Part shown: positions 54,233-62,741 of the stretch, in pieces | Numbering within the stretch: the stretch's first letter is position 1 | Layout: every line of letters starts with the position of its first letter | NCBI RefSeq assembly: GCF_014643695.1 | Contig: NZ_BMJY01000007.1 | Span: 62,001-126,000 of the forward strand | Reading direction: 5' to 3' | DNA: 64,000 bases | From: Microbacterium album | Lineage (GTDB): Bacteria > Actinomycetota > Actinomycetes > Actinomycetales > Microbacteriaceae | The notes under the pieces: generated by a model | Told to the model about the DNA's origin: nothing | What the model saw: only the letters and a program-made list of their open reading frames with translations | Databases searched by the model: none | Made by a program: the position numbers and the translations under genes

Positions 54233-54266
54233 ATGGACATTACCTATCTCGATAGGGAAAGTCCAT
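54233..54266. promoter_or_regulatory. 34-bp palindrome upstream of metF-purU-ligM
   Basis: Arms of 16 bp (54233-54248 and 54251-54266), identical at 14 of 16 positions when one is reverse-complemented, flank a 2-bp centre. The outer half-site is ATGGAC and the inner CCTATC. It sits in the promoter region of the operon and is a strong operator candidate. Confidence 0.6.
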
Positions 54267-54308
54267 AGGGGTCAGAAAATTTTCTCCGGCCTCGTCCGCC
54301 GGACGGAA

Positions 54309-54347
54309 CGACGCATGCCCCGGGCGAGTGGCCCGGGGCATGCGTCG
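54309..54347 (-). terminator. Terminator of the second LigM-type gene
   Basis: A perfect 17-bp stem (CGACGCATGCCCCGGGC with its complement) around a 5-nt loop lies 8 bp after the stop codon. It separates the two demethylase transcription units. Confidence 0.85.
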
Positions 54348-54355
54348 ACATGGCG

Positions 54356-55732
54356 TCAGTTCGCGCGGTAGCTGGTGCGCGCCTCCTCCGTCAGGGGAGC
54401 CGGCTGCACGGTCGCGCGGATGGTGACCTGCACGTGGTCCTCGACCTGGAGCTTGGAGGACGGGGTGTCCTCGCCCCACACGACGGTGATCTCGGTGCCC
54501 GGCGTGGCGAACTCGGGCTCGACGACCGCGAGCGAGAGGATCGCACGCTCGTTCGCCGAGTAGCCGGTCCACGTGGACAGGCCCACGACGCGGCCGTCGG
54601 CCTCGACGCGGTCGTAGTGGAACGTGTCGTACAGGGACATCGGGAGGTTGAAGTACTTCGCCCCCGGGCCCTGGTGGAACAGGGACGAGCCGATCGCCTT
54701 CTCGACGTCCTCGCCGTTCCAGACCAGCGTCACCTTGCGGCGGGTGTCGGTCTTGCCGTCCGCCACCATCTTCTCGAGCGCCTCGCGGCCGATGAAGTCG
54801 TGGTCGAACGCCACGAGCCGGCCGTAGTCCAGCTCGTAGGGCGTGATGTAGTAGTCCTCGATGTTCTCCGAGTGGAAGCTGCCGCCGAGGGGCGAGATCG
54901 TCTCGTAGGCGTTCTCCTTCAGCCAGCGGCGGTACGGGGCGAGCTCCTCGCCCGTGTAGATCGCGGGCAGCGGGCGGGGCAGCCAGCCGGACTCGAGCGC
55001 GTTGGTGTGGTACGCGCGGCCGCCGACCTGGACGAGGTCGTACTTCTTGCCGGCCTCGAGGAGCGCGCTGTGCACGGCCTCGTGGTCCTCCCAGGGGCCC
55101 CACATCTCGAACCCGGGCTCGCCCGCCATACCGTGACGGAGCGCGCGGACCTCCTTGCCGCCGATCGTGAAGCGCGTCATGTGGAAGAACTTCAGCTTCG
55201 GCGGCTCCTCGCCGGTCGCCTCGCGGATGACGTCGAGCGCGCCCGGGCCCTGCACCTGGTAGCGGTACACGACCGGGTCGCCCTGGCGGACCAGCGAGTT
55301 GTCGTCGCGCCAGATCCGGACGTCGTAGCCGCCCGTGACGGCGTGGTAGTGCAGCCAGTTGATCGACGGCGGGATGCCGACGGCCTGGTACTCGTCCTCC
55401 TCGAGGTGGAAGAGGATGTTGTCGCCGATGACGTGACCCGACGGGGACACGGCGACGTACTGCTTCGCCATGTCGACGGGGAAGTTCTCGACGGAGTTGA
55501 TCGCCGTGTCGCGGATCAGCTTGAGCGCGTCGGGGCCCTTGATGTTGAGGTCCGCCATGTGGTGCGACTGGTCGTAGATCACCGCGGTGCGGCGCCACGC
55601 CAGCTGCTCGTCGCGCCAGTTCGAGAACTCCTGCACCACGCGGGGCACGACCGCCGGCGGGGTCTGCGACTCCCAGAGCAGCGGGACCGGGCCGCCCGCC
55701 TCCGAGATCGCCTCTTCGAGATTGCTCGCCAT
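54356..55732 (-). CDS. LigM-type tetrahydrofolate-dependent O-demethylase (copy 2)
   Basis: A 458-residue paralogue of the downstream LigM-type protein with the same fold and motifs (YDQSHHMADLNIKGPDALKL; HVIGDNILFHLEEDEY; GRAYHTNALESGW with Tyr241 at the catalytic position). The Arg that binds the substrate carboxylate is replaced by Ile120 (VGIPPSINW), implying a different, perhaps non-acidic, methoxy substrate. AAGGAGG precedes the ATG. It is divergent from a LysR regulator, has its own terminator, and probably shares the metF-purU recycling enzymes. Confidence 0.85.
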   Translation of the reverse strand: MASNLEEAISEAGGPVPLLWESQTPPAVVPRVVQEFSNWRDEQLAWRRTAVIYDQSHHMADLNIKGPDALKLIRDTAINSVENFPVDMAKQYVAVSPSGHVIGDNILFHLEEDEYQAVGIPPSINWLHYHAVTGGYDVRIWRDDNSLVRQGDPVVYRYQVQGPGALDVIREATGEEPPKLKFFHMTRFTIGGKEVRALRHGMAGEPGFEMWGPWEDHEAVHSALLEAGKKYDLVQVGGRAYHTNALESGWLPRPLPAIYTGEELAPYRRWLKENAYETISPLGGSFHSENIEDYYITPYELDYGRLVAFDHDFIGREALEKMVADGKTDTRRKVTLVWNGEDVEKAIGSSLFHQGPGAKYFNLPMSLYDTFHYDRVEADGRVVGLSTWTGYSANERAILSLAVVEPEFATPGTEITVVWGEDTPSSKLQVEDHVQVTIRATVQPAPLTEEARTSYRAN

Positions 55733-55781
55733 GATTCCTCCTTGAATCGCGTGCGCTCCTCGGCGCCACGCAGTCCCAGTC

Positions 55782-55809
55782 TTGACAGGGGACGGCACCC
55801 CTGTAAAAC
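55782..55809 (+). promoter_or_regulatory. Sigma-70-type promoter with internal dyad, upstream of lysR 1
   Basis: TTGACA (55782-55787), a 16-bp spacer and TAAAAC (55804-55809) form a good promoter for the LysR gene. ACAGGGG (55785-55791) and CCCCTGT (55798-55804) make a perfect 7-bp dyad inside it. On the other strand TTTACA could be the -35 for the demethylase gene. Confidence 0.6.
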
Positions 55810-55859
55810 ATGAGTTTGTGCGGTAGCACCCCAGCTGAACCGATGAGCCCGGGAGACAC

Positions 55860-56756
55860 GTGGCCGAGATTCCCTTCACGCTGCGGCAGCTGGAGTACTT
55901 CGACGCGGTCGCGAGCGAGGGATCCATCGCCGCCGCGGCGCAGCGGTGCCGCGTGAGCGCCTCGGCGCTCGCTCTCGCGATCGACGAGCTCGAACGCCAC
56001 CTTTCGTTGCAGCTGCTGGTGCGGCGCAAGGGTCGCGGGGTGACGCTGACCCCGGCCGGGTCGCGCGTCCTGTCCCTCGCGCGTCGGCTGCTCACGGGGG
56101 CCGAGACGCTCGCCGAGGACGCGTGGCAGGCGTCGACCAGCCTGACGGGGGTGCTCCGCCTCGGGTGCTTCTCGACGCTCGCTCCGTTCCTCCTGCCCGC
56201 GGTCATGCAGGACTTCCAGCGCGCTCACCCGGGCCTCGAGCTCGAGTACGTCGAGGCGAGCGCGCCCGAGCTGCACGAACTGCTCCTCCAGGGACGGATC
56301 GACGCCGCTCTGCTCTACAGCGTGGACGTGTCGGCCCAGCTGACGTTCGACCCCGTGCGCGAACAGACCCCGCACGTCGTCGTCGCCGAGGACCACCCCC
56401 TCGCCGGCCGCGGATCCGTGCCGTTGGGGGAGCTGATCTCGGAGCCGCTCGTGCTGCTGGATGTCGAGCCCACGCGCCAGAACACCGAGCACCTCTTCGC
56501 GGCGCTCGGGCTCCGCCCCACCGTGGGGCACACGACGACGAGCTTCGAGCTGGCCCGGTGCCTCGTCGGCCGCGGGCTGGGGTACGCCATCCTGTTCCAG
56601 CGTCCCGCGTCCGAGGTCACGTACGACGGGCATCGCGTGCGCGGCATCGAGATCTCCGACGGCGTGCCCCCGACGGTGATCGGTCTGGCCCGTCCGCACG
56701 GTGCCCCCCGCACGGGCCGCTACCGCGTGCTGCACGAGTTCCTCGCGCGTTCGTAG
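55860..56756 (+). CDS. LysR family regulator (next to LigM copy 2)
   Basis: A 298-residue LysR protein: HTH at about 8-65 (FTLRQLEYFDAVASEGSIAA, LALAIDELERHLSLQLLVRR, LTPAGSRVL) and a periplasmic-binding-fold effector domain from about residue 95. GTG start. Divergent from the LigM copy 2 gene, so it probably activates it in response to an aromatic ligand. It ends 43 bp from the convergent second LysR gene and is similar to it along its length. Confidence 0.9.
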   Translation: MAEIPFTLRQLEYFDAVASEGSIAAAAQRCRVSASALALAIDELERHLSLQLLVRRKGRGVTLTPAGSRVLSLARRLLTGAETLAEDAWQASTSLTGVLRLGCFSTLAPFLLPAVMQDFQRAHPGLELEYVEASAPELHELLLQGRIDAALLYSVDVSAQLTFDPVREQTPHVVVAEDHPLAGRGSVPLGELISEPLVLLDVEPTRQNTEHLFAALGLRPTVGHTTTSFELARCLVGRGLGYAILFQRPASEVTYDGHRVRGIEISDGVPPTVIGLARPHGAPRTGRYRVLHEFLARS

Positions 56757-56799
56757 GCGCGAGGGCGCGAGGTGCCCGCGTCCGTGCGTGCGCGCCCGG

Positions 56800-57687
56800 T
56801 CAGGCGGCGATCGTTCGGCAGAAGTCGCGCAGCGCCGTCGCCCGGCGCGTGAGCGGGGCGCCCGACGCGTGCGCCATGACGATCGCGATGTCCGCCGTCG
56901 CGTCGCGCAGGGGGCGGGACACGACCTCCCGACCGTCGTAGGTGCGGCTGTCTGGAGGCCGTTGCGCCAGCAGGGCGTAGCCGAGCCCGCGGCCGACGAG
57001 GCTGCGCACGAGCTCCAGATTCGACGTGTGGATCAGTTCCTCCCCCGAGCGTGCGGCGAAGTCGTCCTCGTCGGGCAGCGGGATGCTGAGGCGGATGCGC
57101 TGCTGACCCTCGAGGTCCGCCAGCGACAGCTCCGGCTCGGCGGCGAGCGGATGATCGGCCGCCAGCAGCACGTAGGGCCGCAGGCGCGCGATCTCGTCGA
57201 GGTCCAGCCCCTCGCCGGGGCGGCGCTCGTACAGCAGCGCCACCTCGATGTCGCCGTCGAGCAGGCGCCGCTCGAGTTCGGGCTGGGTGCCCTCGTGGAA
57301 GCTCAGCGTGAGCCGGGGATGCGAGCGTGCGAAGACGTCCAGGATCTCGGGCAGGTAGAACGGCCCCAGCCCGGGGTGGTAGCCCACCTTGAGGGAGCCG
57401 GCCACCTGACCGCCCGCGGCCTCGGCGCGCAGTTGGAGCTCGGTGGCGAACGACAGCACGGTGCGCGCCTCGGCGAGCGCACGCCGCCCGGCAGGCGTGA
57501 GCGAGACGCCCTTCGCGCGTCGCCGCACGAACAGCTGGATCCCCAGCGCGCGCTCGAGCTCGGTCAGCGCGATCCCGATCCCGACGTGCGACACGTGACA
57601 GCGCTCCGCCGCGGCCTTGAGCGTGCCCGCCTCCGCCGTCGCGACGAAGTACTCCAGTTGCTTCAGCGTGTACCGCGCCTGAAACAC
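56800..57687 (-). CDS. LysR family regulator (divergent from amidohydrolase operon)
   Basis: A 295-residue LysR protein (YTLKQLEYFVATAEAGTLKA, IGIALTELERALGIQLFVRR, LTPAGRRAL) with an effector domain from about residue 90. The GTG chosen has GGGAGG 4 nt upstream; an ATG eight codons earlier lacks one. Divergent from the amidohydrolase-Rieske operon, its likely target. The 143-bp gap contains GTAAA/TTTAC-like half-sites. Confidence 0.88.
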   Translation of the reverse strand: MFQARYTLKQLEYFVATAEAGTLKAAAERCHVSHVGIGIALTELERALGIQLFVRRRAKGVSLTPAGRRALAEARTVLSFATELQLRAEAAGGQVAGSLKVGYHPGLGPFYLPEILDVFARSHPRLTLSFHEGTQPELERRLLDGDIEVALLYERRPGEGLDLDEIARLRPYVLLAADHPLAAEPELSLADLEGQQRIRLSIPLPDEDDFAARSGEELIHTSNLELVRSLVGRGLGYALLAQRPPDSRTYDGREVVSRPLRDATADIAIVMAHASGAPLTRRATALRDFCRTIAA

Positions 57688-57830
57688 GACGCCTCCCGTC
57701 GCTGCACACATACGTAAACTGAACCTTCTTAGCGCGCAGATTACCGTTACTTTACCTACGAGACCTGGGGGCCGGATACTCGGATCACCGCCTCACACCG
57801 CTGTGATGGCACCGTCAGGAAGGGGACGCG

Positions 57831-58964
57831 GTGGTTCAGCCTGCTCAGGGATTCGATCAGCCGATCATCGATGTGGACGTGCATCAGCGCTGGCGGCGCG
57901 TCGACGAGGTCATGCATCGCCTGCCGGAGCGCTGGCGCACCCTGCTGGAGTCGCGCACCGGCGGCCCCCGCATGTCGCTGATGCCGGCCGGGCTGTCGTA
58001 TCCGTTCCAGCGCGGCGTGAACAAGCGCCTCGAGGCCCTGCCCGAGGACGGCCAGGGCACGAGCTTCGAGCTCATGAAGTCCCAGTACCTCGACCAGTAC
58101 CCGTCGGTGCGCGCGATCAACCTCGCGTTCGACATCGGGCACGAGGTCGCGCAGCGCAACCCCGAGTTCAGCGTCGCGCTCGCCTCGGCGATGAACGACT
58201 GGGTGCTCGACGAGTGGGTTCCCCTGGACGAGCGCGTGCGCACGACGATCGTCGTGGCGAGTGAGCTCCCGGAGCTCGCCGCCCAGGAGATCCGCCGCCT
58301 CGCCCACCACGACGCCGTGACCGGCGTGCTCTTCTCGTGGAACGCCTTCGGCAAGCCGCTGGGGCACCCCGTGTACGACCCCATCTACCGTGCCGCGGAG
58401 GAGGTCGGCCTGCCCATCGTGCTCCACGGTGCCGCGGGCGAGACGGAGGGCGGCCTCGCCCACACCGCCGCCGGCGGGATCCCCGGCTCCCGGCTGGAGT
58501 GGCACACGCTGCTGCAGCAGCCGACGCTCACCCATCTGGCGAGCTTCGTGTCGCAGGGGACGTTCGAGAAGTTCCCGCGCCTGAAGGTGCTGGCGGTGGA
58601 GACCGGTCTGGCCTGGGTGCCCAACTTCTTCTGGCGGCTCGACGCACACTATGCCGAGCTGCGCGCCGAGAGCGCGTGGGTCAAGCGCCGCCCTACCGAG
58701 TACCTGCGCGAGCACGTCAAGTTCAGCACGCAGCCGATGGAGCTCACACCGCGCAAGGAGCAGCTGATCGAGCTGTTCGAGGCGATGGGCGGCATGGAGG
58801 ACCTGCTCTGCTTCTCGAGCGACTACCCGCACTGGGACGCCGACGACCCCTTCTACGTGGCGAGCCGCCTGCCGGACTCGTGGCGGCCCAAGGTGTTCTA
58901 CGACAACGCGCGCTCGATCCTGCGGCTCAACGGGCTCGCCGAGACCACGCAGGCCGCCGCGTGA
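57831..58964 (+). CDS. Amidohydrolase (PF04909), metal site intact
   Basis: A 377-residue TIM-barrel enzyme. Predicted metal ligands are Asp16 and His18 (IIDVDVHQRW, the D-x-H variant of HxH), His in PIVLHGAAGE, and Asp331 in LLCFSSDYPHWDADDP. Members decarboxylate or hydrolyse aromatic or dicarboxylic intermediates. First gene of the operon; its stop overlaps the Rieske gene by 4 nt. The later amidohydrolase is a paralogue with a broken site. Substrate unknown. Confidence 0.87.
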   Translation: MVQPAQGFDQPIIDVDVHQRWRRVDEVMHRLPERWRTLLESRTGGPRMSLMPAGLSYPFQRGVNKRLEALPEDGQGTSFELMKSQYLDQYPSVRAINLAFDIGHEVAQRNPEFSVALASAMNDWVLDEWVPLDERVRTTIVVASELPELAAQEIRRLAHHDAVTGVLFSWNAFGKPLGHPVYDPIYRAAEEVGLPIVLHGAAGETEGGLAHTAAGGIPGSRLEWHTLLQQPTLTHLASFVSQGTFEKFPRLKVLAVETGLAWVPNFFWRLDAHYAELRAESAWVKRRPTEYLREHVKFSTQPMELTPRKEQLIELFEAMGGMEDLLCFSSDYPHWDADDPFYVASRLPDSWRPKVFYDNARSILRLNGLAETTQAAA

Positions 58965-59419
58965 GCGCCGTGGACAGCGGTGCCGCGGACCGCACCGATC
59001 AGCGACGTGCCGCGCGCCCCGCGCGCGACGGACGCGTGCGCGAGACGGGCCGCTCGCGCGGCATCGACATCGGCGCGTTCGCCGACTTCGAGGACCGCAA
59101 GATGCGCAGCGTCGAGGTCGGGGGCATGGAGCTCGGGGTCTGCCGCTGGGGCGACGAGATCTTCGTGTTCCGCACGGCCTGCCCTCACGAGGGCGCGCCG
59201 CTGTGCGCGGGCTTCCTGCAGAAGAAGCTCAGCGCGACGCTCGTCGACGAGGAGCCGAGGCTCGAGGTCGACGAGGAGTCGCCGGTCGTGCTGTGTCCCT
59301 GGCACCGCTGGGAGTTCGATCTGCGCACGGGCGAGGCGGCCTGGCCCGGATTCAAAATGCGCACCTACCGCGTGACCGTCGAGGACGGCCGGGTGCTCGT
59401 CAGCATGGGAAGGAAGTGA
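58961..59419 (+). CDS. Rieske [2Fe-2S] protein
   Basis: A 152-residue Rieske ferredoxin: C74-P-H76 (RTACPHEGAPLCAG) and C112-P-W-H115 (LCPWHRWEFD) are the cluster ligands. A basic, unstructured 35-residue N-terminal extension precedes the domain. It has the size of an electron-carrying ferredoxin and not of an oxygenase subunit, and no oxygenase is encoded in the window. Coupled to both amidohydrolase genes (4-nt overlap before, 5-nt gap after). Confidence 0.88.
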   Translation: MSAVDSGAADRTDQRRAARPARDGRVRETGRSRGIDIGAFADFEDRKMRSVEVGGMELGVCRWGDEIFVFRTACPHEGAPLCAGFLQKKLSATLVDEEPRLEVDEESPVVLCPWHRWEFDLRTGEAAWPGFKMRTYRVTVEDGRVLVSMGRK

Positions 59420-59424
59420 GCGTC

Positions 59425-60681
59425 ATGGTCGATGCCACCACGTACGACGGCCCCGTGATCGACACGGTCGTCCACCACCACTGGAAGTCGCAGTTGGACG
59501 TCACCGACTTCATGTCGGCCGGCTGGCGCGAGCACCTCGGGATCCCCGGCACGCTGCCGGGTGGCGCCGGGGCCATGCCGATCCTGCCCTCGACCCCGTA
59601 CCGGCGCGCGGGCGGGGACTACCTCCCCGACACCGACGCGCCCACCGATCCGGCCGGCAGCGACATCGAGCGCACGCGCACCGACGTGTTCGGATCGGGC
59701 CGGGTGACGCGCGCGGTGCTCGCGCACGACCGCGGCATGTTCATCCCGAGTGTGCCGAACGCGCACCGCGCGATCGCACTGGCGCGTGCCATCAACGACT
59801 GGACGATCGAGCGGTGGTTCGCGGCGGACGAGCGCTTCACGGGGCTCGTGATGGTCGCGAACCAGACCCCCCAGGCGGCCGCGGAGGAGATCCGCCGAGC
59901 CGGGCAGAACGACCGGATGGTCGGTGTCCTGATGGCCGCGAACGGTCTCAGCCGTCCCTTCGGGCACCCGGCCTACCACGACATCTACGCGGCCGCGGCC
60001 GAGCTGGATCTGCCGGTCGTGCTGCACACGGGCGGCGACGTGAACGCCGACACGCTGAGCCACCCCACCGCGGGTGGTCTGCCCGCCACGTTCGGTGAGG
60101 TCGCCGCCCTGGCCTACAGCCCGATCATGACTCACGTGCAGAGCATGATCGTGCAGGGGGTGTTCGAGCGCTTCCCGACGCTGCGCGTGTTCGTCGCCGG
60201 GGCGGGTGCCGCGTGGATCCCGGGTCTGTTCTTCCGGCTCGACGTGAACTGGCGCGGTCTTCGCCGCGAGGTGCCGTGGGTCAGGCGCCTGCCCAGCGAG
60301 TACTTCCGCGACCATTTCCGCGTATCGATGTGGCCGCTCGACCGGCCCGCGGAGGAGGACGGCGCCGAGCGCGTCGTGCGAGCGCTGCGGACGTTCGACG
60401 GCGTCGAGAAGCTGCTGTGCTTCTCCTCGGGGTATCCGCACTGGAACGCGGATGACCTCGACGAGGTGGCCTCGCGCATCCCCGCCGACTGGCAGGCCGG
60501 CGTCTTCCACGACAACGCGGCGGACTGGTTCCGGTGGCCCGACCGGCCGCGCACTCCCGCGCGCCGCCCCGAGGTGGCGGTGGGCGAAATGCCGGAGACC
60601 GGTGAGCTCGGCGGTCCGAACCGCCGCGTGTACGAGACCGAGGACGGACGGGAGGTCGAATGGGTGCCGGCGATGGACTGA
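59425..60681 (+). CDS. Amidohydrolase paralogue with degenerate metal site
   Basis: A 418-residue protein of the same family as the first amidohydrolase (ERWFAADERFTGLVMVANQTP, FPTLRVFVAGAGAAWIPGLFF). The N-terminal D-x-H is changed: VIDTVVHHHW has Val15 in place of the Asp, keeping His17. The barrel-end Asp is Gly336 (LLCFSSGYPHWN). The mid-barrel His (PVVLHTGGD) remains. Loss of two of four ligands suggests a non-catalytic partner subunit. AAGGAA precedes the ATG. Its end overlaps the hydrolase gene by 22 nt. Confidence 0.82.
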   Translation: MVDATTYDGPVIDTVVHHHWKSQLDVTDFMSAGWREHLGIPGTLPGGAGAMPILPSTPYRRAGGDYLPDTDAPTDPAGSDIERTRTDVFGSGRVTRAVLAHDRGMFIPSVPNAHRAIALARAINDWTIERWFAADERFTGLVMVANQTPQAAAEEIRRAGQNDRMVGVLMAANGLSRPFGHPAYHDIYAAAAELDLPVVLHTGGDVNADTLSHPTAGGLPATFGEVAALAYSPIMTHVQSMIVQGVFERFPTLRVFVAGAGAAWIPGLFFRLDVNWRGLRREVPWVRRLPSEYFRDHFRVSMWPLDRPAEEDGAERVVRALRTFDGVEKLLCFSSGYPHWNADDLDEVASRIPADWQAGVFHDNAADWFRWPDRPRTPARRPEVAVGEMPETGELGGPNRRVYETEDGREVEWVPAMD

Positions 60682-61565
60682 GCGTCGCGCACGTGCGCGC
60701 CGTTCTGGCGGAGATCGGCCGTGACGTCACGGTCGACACCCTGATGGCCTCGAACGCGCTCATGGCGCCGTTTCACGACACCGCACCGTATGCGGGCGTG
60801 CGCGTGGAGCGCGACCTCTCCTACGGCGAGCACGAGCGACACCGGCTGGACCTCTTCCTCCCCGACGCGCCGGCCGGGGAGGCGCGGCCGGTCGTGGTGT
60901 TCCTGCACGGCGGCAGCTTCGTCGGGGGCGACAAGCACCGCGAGGGCTCACCCTTCCACGACAACGTGGGACTGTGGGCGGCTCGCCGCGGCATGGTCGG
61001 CGTCACCGCCAACCACCGCCTCGCGCCGGCCCATCCCTGGCCCGCCGGCCCCGAGGACGTCGCCGGCATCGTCCGCTGGATCCGCGCGCACGCGAACGAG
61101 TGGGGCGGCGACGCACGCCGCCTGCACCTCATGGGAGCCTCCTCGGGCGCCGTGCACGTGGCGACCTATCTGGCGCACGAACGGTTCCACGCCGTGCCGG
61201 GCGGCGGTGTCGCGAGCGCGAGCATGATCGGCGGCGCGTACGCGCTCACGCGGTTCGACGCGCAGCGCATGGCGCCGTACTTCGGCGACGACCCCGCGCT
61301 GATCGCGGCCGTCGACCCCGGACCGGCGCTCGCGGCGAGCGACCTGCCGATCCTGTATGCGGTCGCCGAGTGGGATCCGCTCGACGCCCAGGACCAGTTC
61401 GCGTGGATCGCGAGGGAGAGCCTGGAGCGGCGCGGCACGCTCCCGCCGCTGGTGTGGGTGCGGGACGCGAACCACTTCACCATCACCGCCCATCTCGGTG
61501 CGCCCTTCGACGCGCTCGGCCCGCACGTCGAGCACCTCATCGCGCACGCCGAGCCGTCGGCCTGA
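60660..61565 (+). CDS. Alpha/beta hydrolase (esterase/lipase-like)
   Basis: A 301-residue hydrolase of the hormone-sensitive-lipase/carboxylesterase type: oxyanion-hole motif VVVFLHGGSFVGG, nucleophile elbow G-A-S-S-G-A, acid in AEWDPLDAQ and catalytic His in DANHFTITAH. It would cleave an ester in the pathway. GGGAGG 4 nt before the ATG supports the start within the previous gene. Confidence 0.88.
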   Translation: MGAGDGLSVAHVRAVLAEIGRDVTVDTLMASNALMAPFHDTAPYAGVRVERDLSYGEHERHRLDLFLPDAPAGEARPVVVFLHGGSFVGGDKHREGSPFHDNVGLWAARRGMVGVTANHRLAPAHPWPAGPEDVAGIVRWIRAHANEWGGDARRLHLMGASSGAVHVATYLAHERFHAVPGGGVASASMIGGAYALTRFDAQRMAPYFGDDPALIAAVDPGPALAASDLPILYAVAEWDPLDAQDQFAWIARESLERRGTLPPLVWVRDANHFTITAHLGAPFDALGPHVEHLIAHAEPSA

Positions 61566-61597
61566 CCGGCCGCGCCCTCGCGTCCCAGGAGACGAAC

Positions 61598-62554
61598 ATG
61601 ACCGTCACCCCCTCCCCGCGCGACTCGATCGACGTCGTGGTCGAGAGCAAGCGCGAGCTCGCCGACGGCGTCGCGGGGCTGCGCCTGCGACGCCCCGACG
61701 GCGCGCCGCTGCCCGCCTGGGAGCCCGGCGCGCACATCGACGTGGAGCTGCCGGGTGACCTCGTGCGTCAGTTCTCCCTCTGCGGCGACCCGCGCGACGC
61801 GACAGCGTATGACATCGCGGTGCGCCGCGAGGTGGACGGTCGCGGGGGTTCCGCGGCCGTGCACAATGTCGTGCAGCCGGGAGACGCGCTGCGGATCAGC
61901 GCCCCGCGCAACCACTTCGCCTTCGATGACGCCGACAGGTATCTGTTCGTCGCGGGCGGGATCGGGATCACGCCGATCCTGCCGATGATCGCCGCCGCCG
62001 AGGCGCGCGGTGCCGAATGGAACCTGGCCTACTGCGGCCGTTCGCGACGATCGATGGCCTTCCTGGCCGAACTGCAGCGCTACGGCGACCGCGTCGCGCT
62101 GCATCCCTCGGACGAGGGGCGCCGTCTCGACGTGGCCGCCTTCCTGGGCGAGCCGGCGCTGGGAGCCGCCGTGTACTGCTGCGGCCCGGCGGGCCTGCTC
62201 GACGCCGCGCTCGACGCATCGAACGCCTGGCCCCCCGGCGCGCTGCGCATCGAGCGGTTCGAACCGATCGAGGCGACCGGGCCCGAGACCTCGTTCGAGG
62301 TCGAGCTGGACAGCACGGGCGAGGTGCTCGAGGTGCCGGAGGGGCGCACGATCCTGGAGGTCGTGCGCGAGGCCGGTGTCGACATCGATTCGTCGTGCGA
62401 GGAGGGTACCTGCGGCACGTGCGAGACGGTCGTGCTCGAGGGTGAGCCCGACCACCGCGACGCCGTGCTGAGCGAGCTCGAGCGCGAGCTCGGCGAGACC
62501 ATGATGATCTGCGTCTCGCGCTGCCGCGGCCGGCGCCTCGTGCTGGATCTCTGA
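61598..62554 (+). CDS. VanB/phthalate-dioxygenase-reductase-like oxidoreductase
   Basis: A 318-residue iron-sulfur flavoprotein: flavin site RQFSLCG (58-63), NAD site AGGIGITPILPM (119-130), and a C-terminal plant-type [2Fe-2S] ferredoxin domain with Cys267, Cys272, Cys275 and Cys305. It passes electrons from NADH to a Rieske protein or oxygenase, so it is the natural donor for the Rieske ferredoxin of the same operon. Last gene of the operon. Confidence 0.92.
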   Translation: MTVTPSPRDSIDVVVESKRELADGVAGLRLRRPDGAPLPAWEPGAHIDVELPGDLVRQFSLCGDPRDATAYDIAVRREVDGRGGSAAVHNVVQPGDALRISAPRNHFAFDDADRYLFVAGGIGITPILPMIAAAEARGAEWNLAYCGRSRRSMAFLAELQRYGDRVALHPSDEGRRLDVAAFLGEPALGAAVYCCGPAGLLDAALDASNAWPPGALRIERFEPIEATGPETSFEVELDSTGEVLEVPEGRTILEVVREAGVDIDSSCEEGTCGTCETVVLEGEPDHRDAVLSELERELGETMMICVSRCRGRRLVLDL

Positions 62555-62555
62555 G

Positions 62556-62571
62556 GCGCAGGCCCCTGCGC
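62556..62571. promoter_or_regulatory. 16-bp palindrome after the reductase gene
   Basis: GCGCAGG and CCTGCGC flank a CC centre. CCCTGCGC recurs at 62652-62659, and CCTTGCGC (62582-62589) is matched by GCGCAAGG (62627-62634). These lie upstream of the AraC gene and may be terminator, AraC sites or both. Confidence 0.35.
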
Positions 62572-62741
62572 AGGCGACGATCCTTGCGCCCGCCCCGGAG
62601 CGTGCACGCAGGGACAACAGCCGTGCGCGCAAGGGTGGAGACAGCGCGGGGCCCTGCGCCATAGGATGGCGGCGCGACAGGAGGCCGCGCCGGTGCTCAG
62701 AGCGGAGCGCCCGACGGCGGCGGTCCCGGAGGGAGCATCCC

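Noticed and set aside
54192..54355. Possible THF riboswitch before metF
   Set aside because: The dominant feature is a DNA palindrome close to the start codon; I cannot find the conserved paired regions of a folate riboswitch, and a protein operator explains it better.
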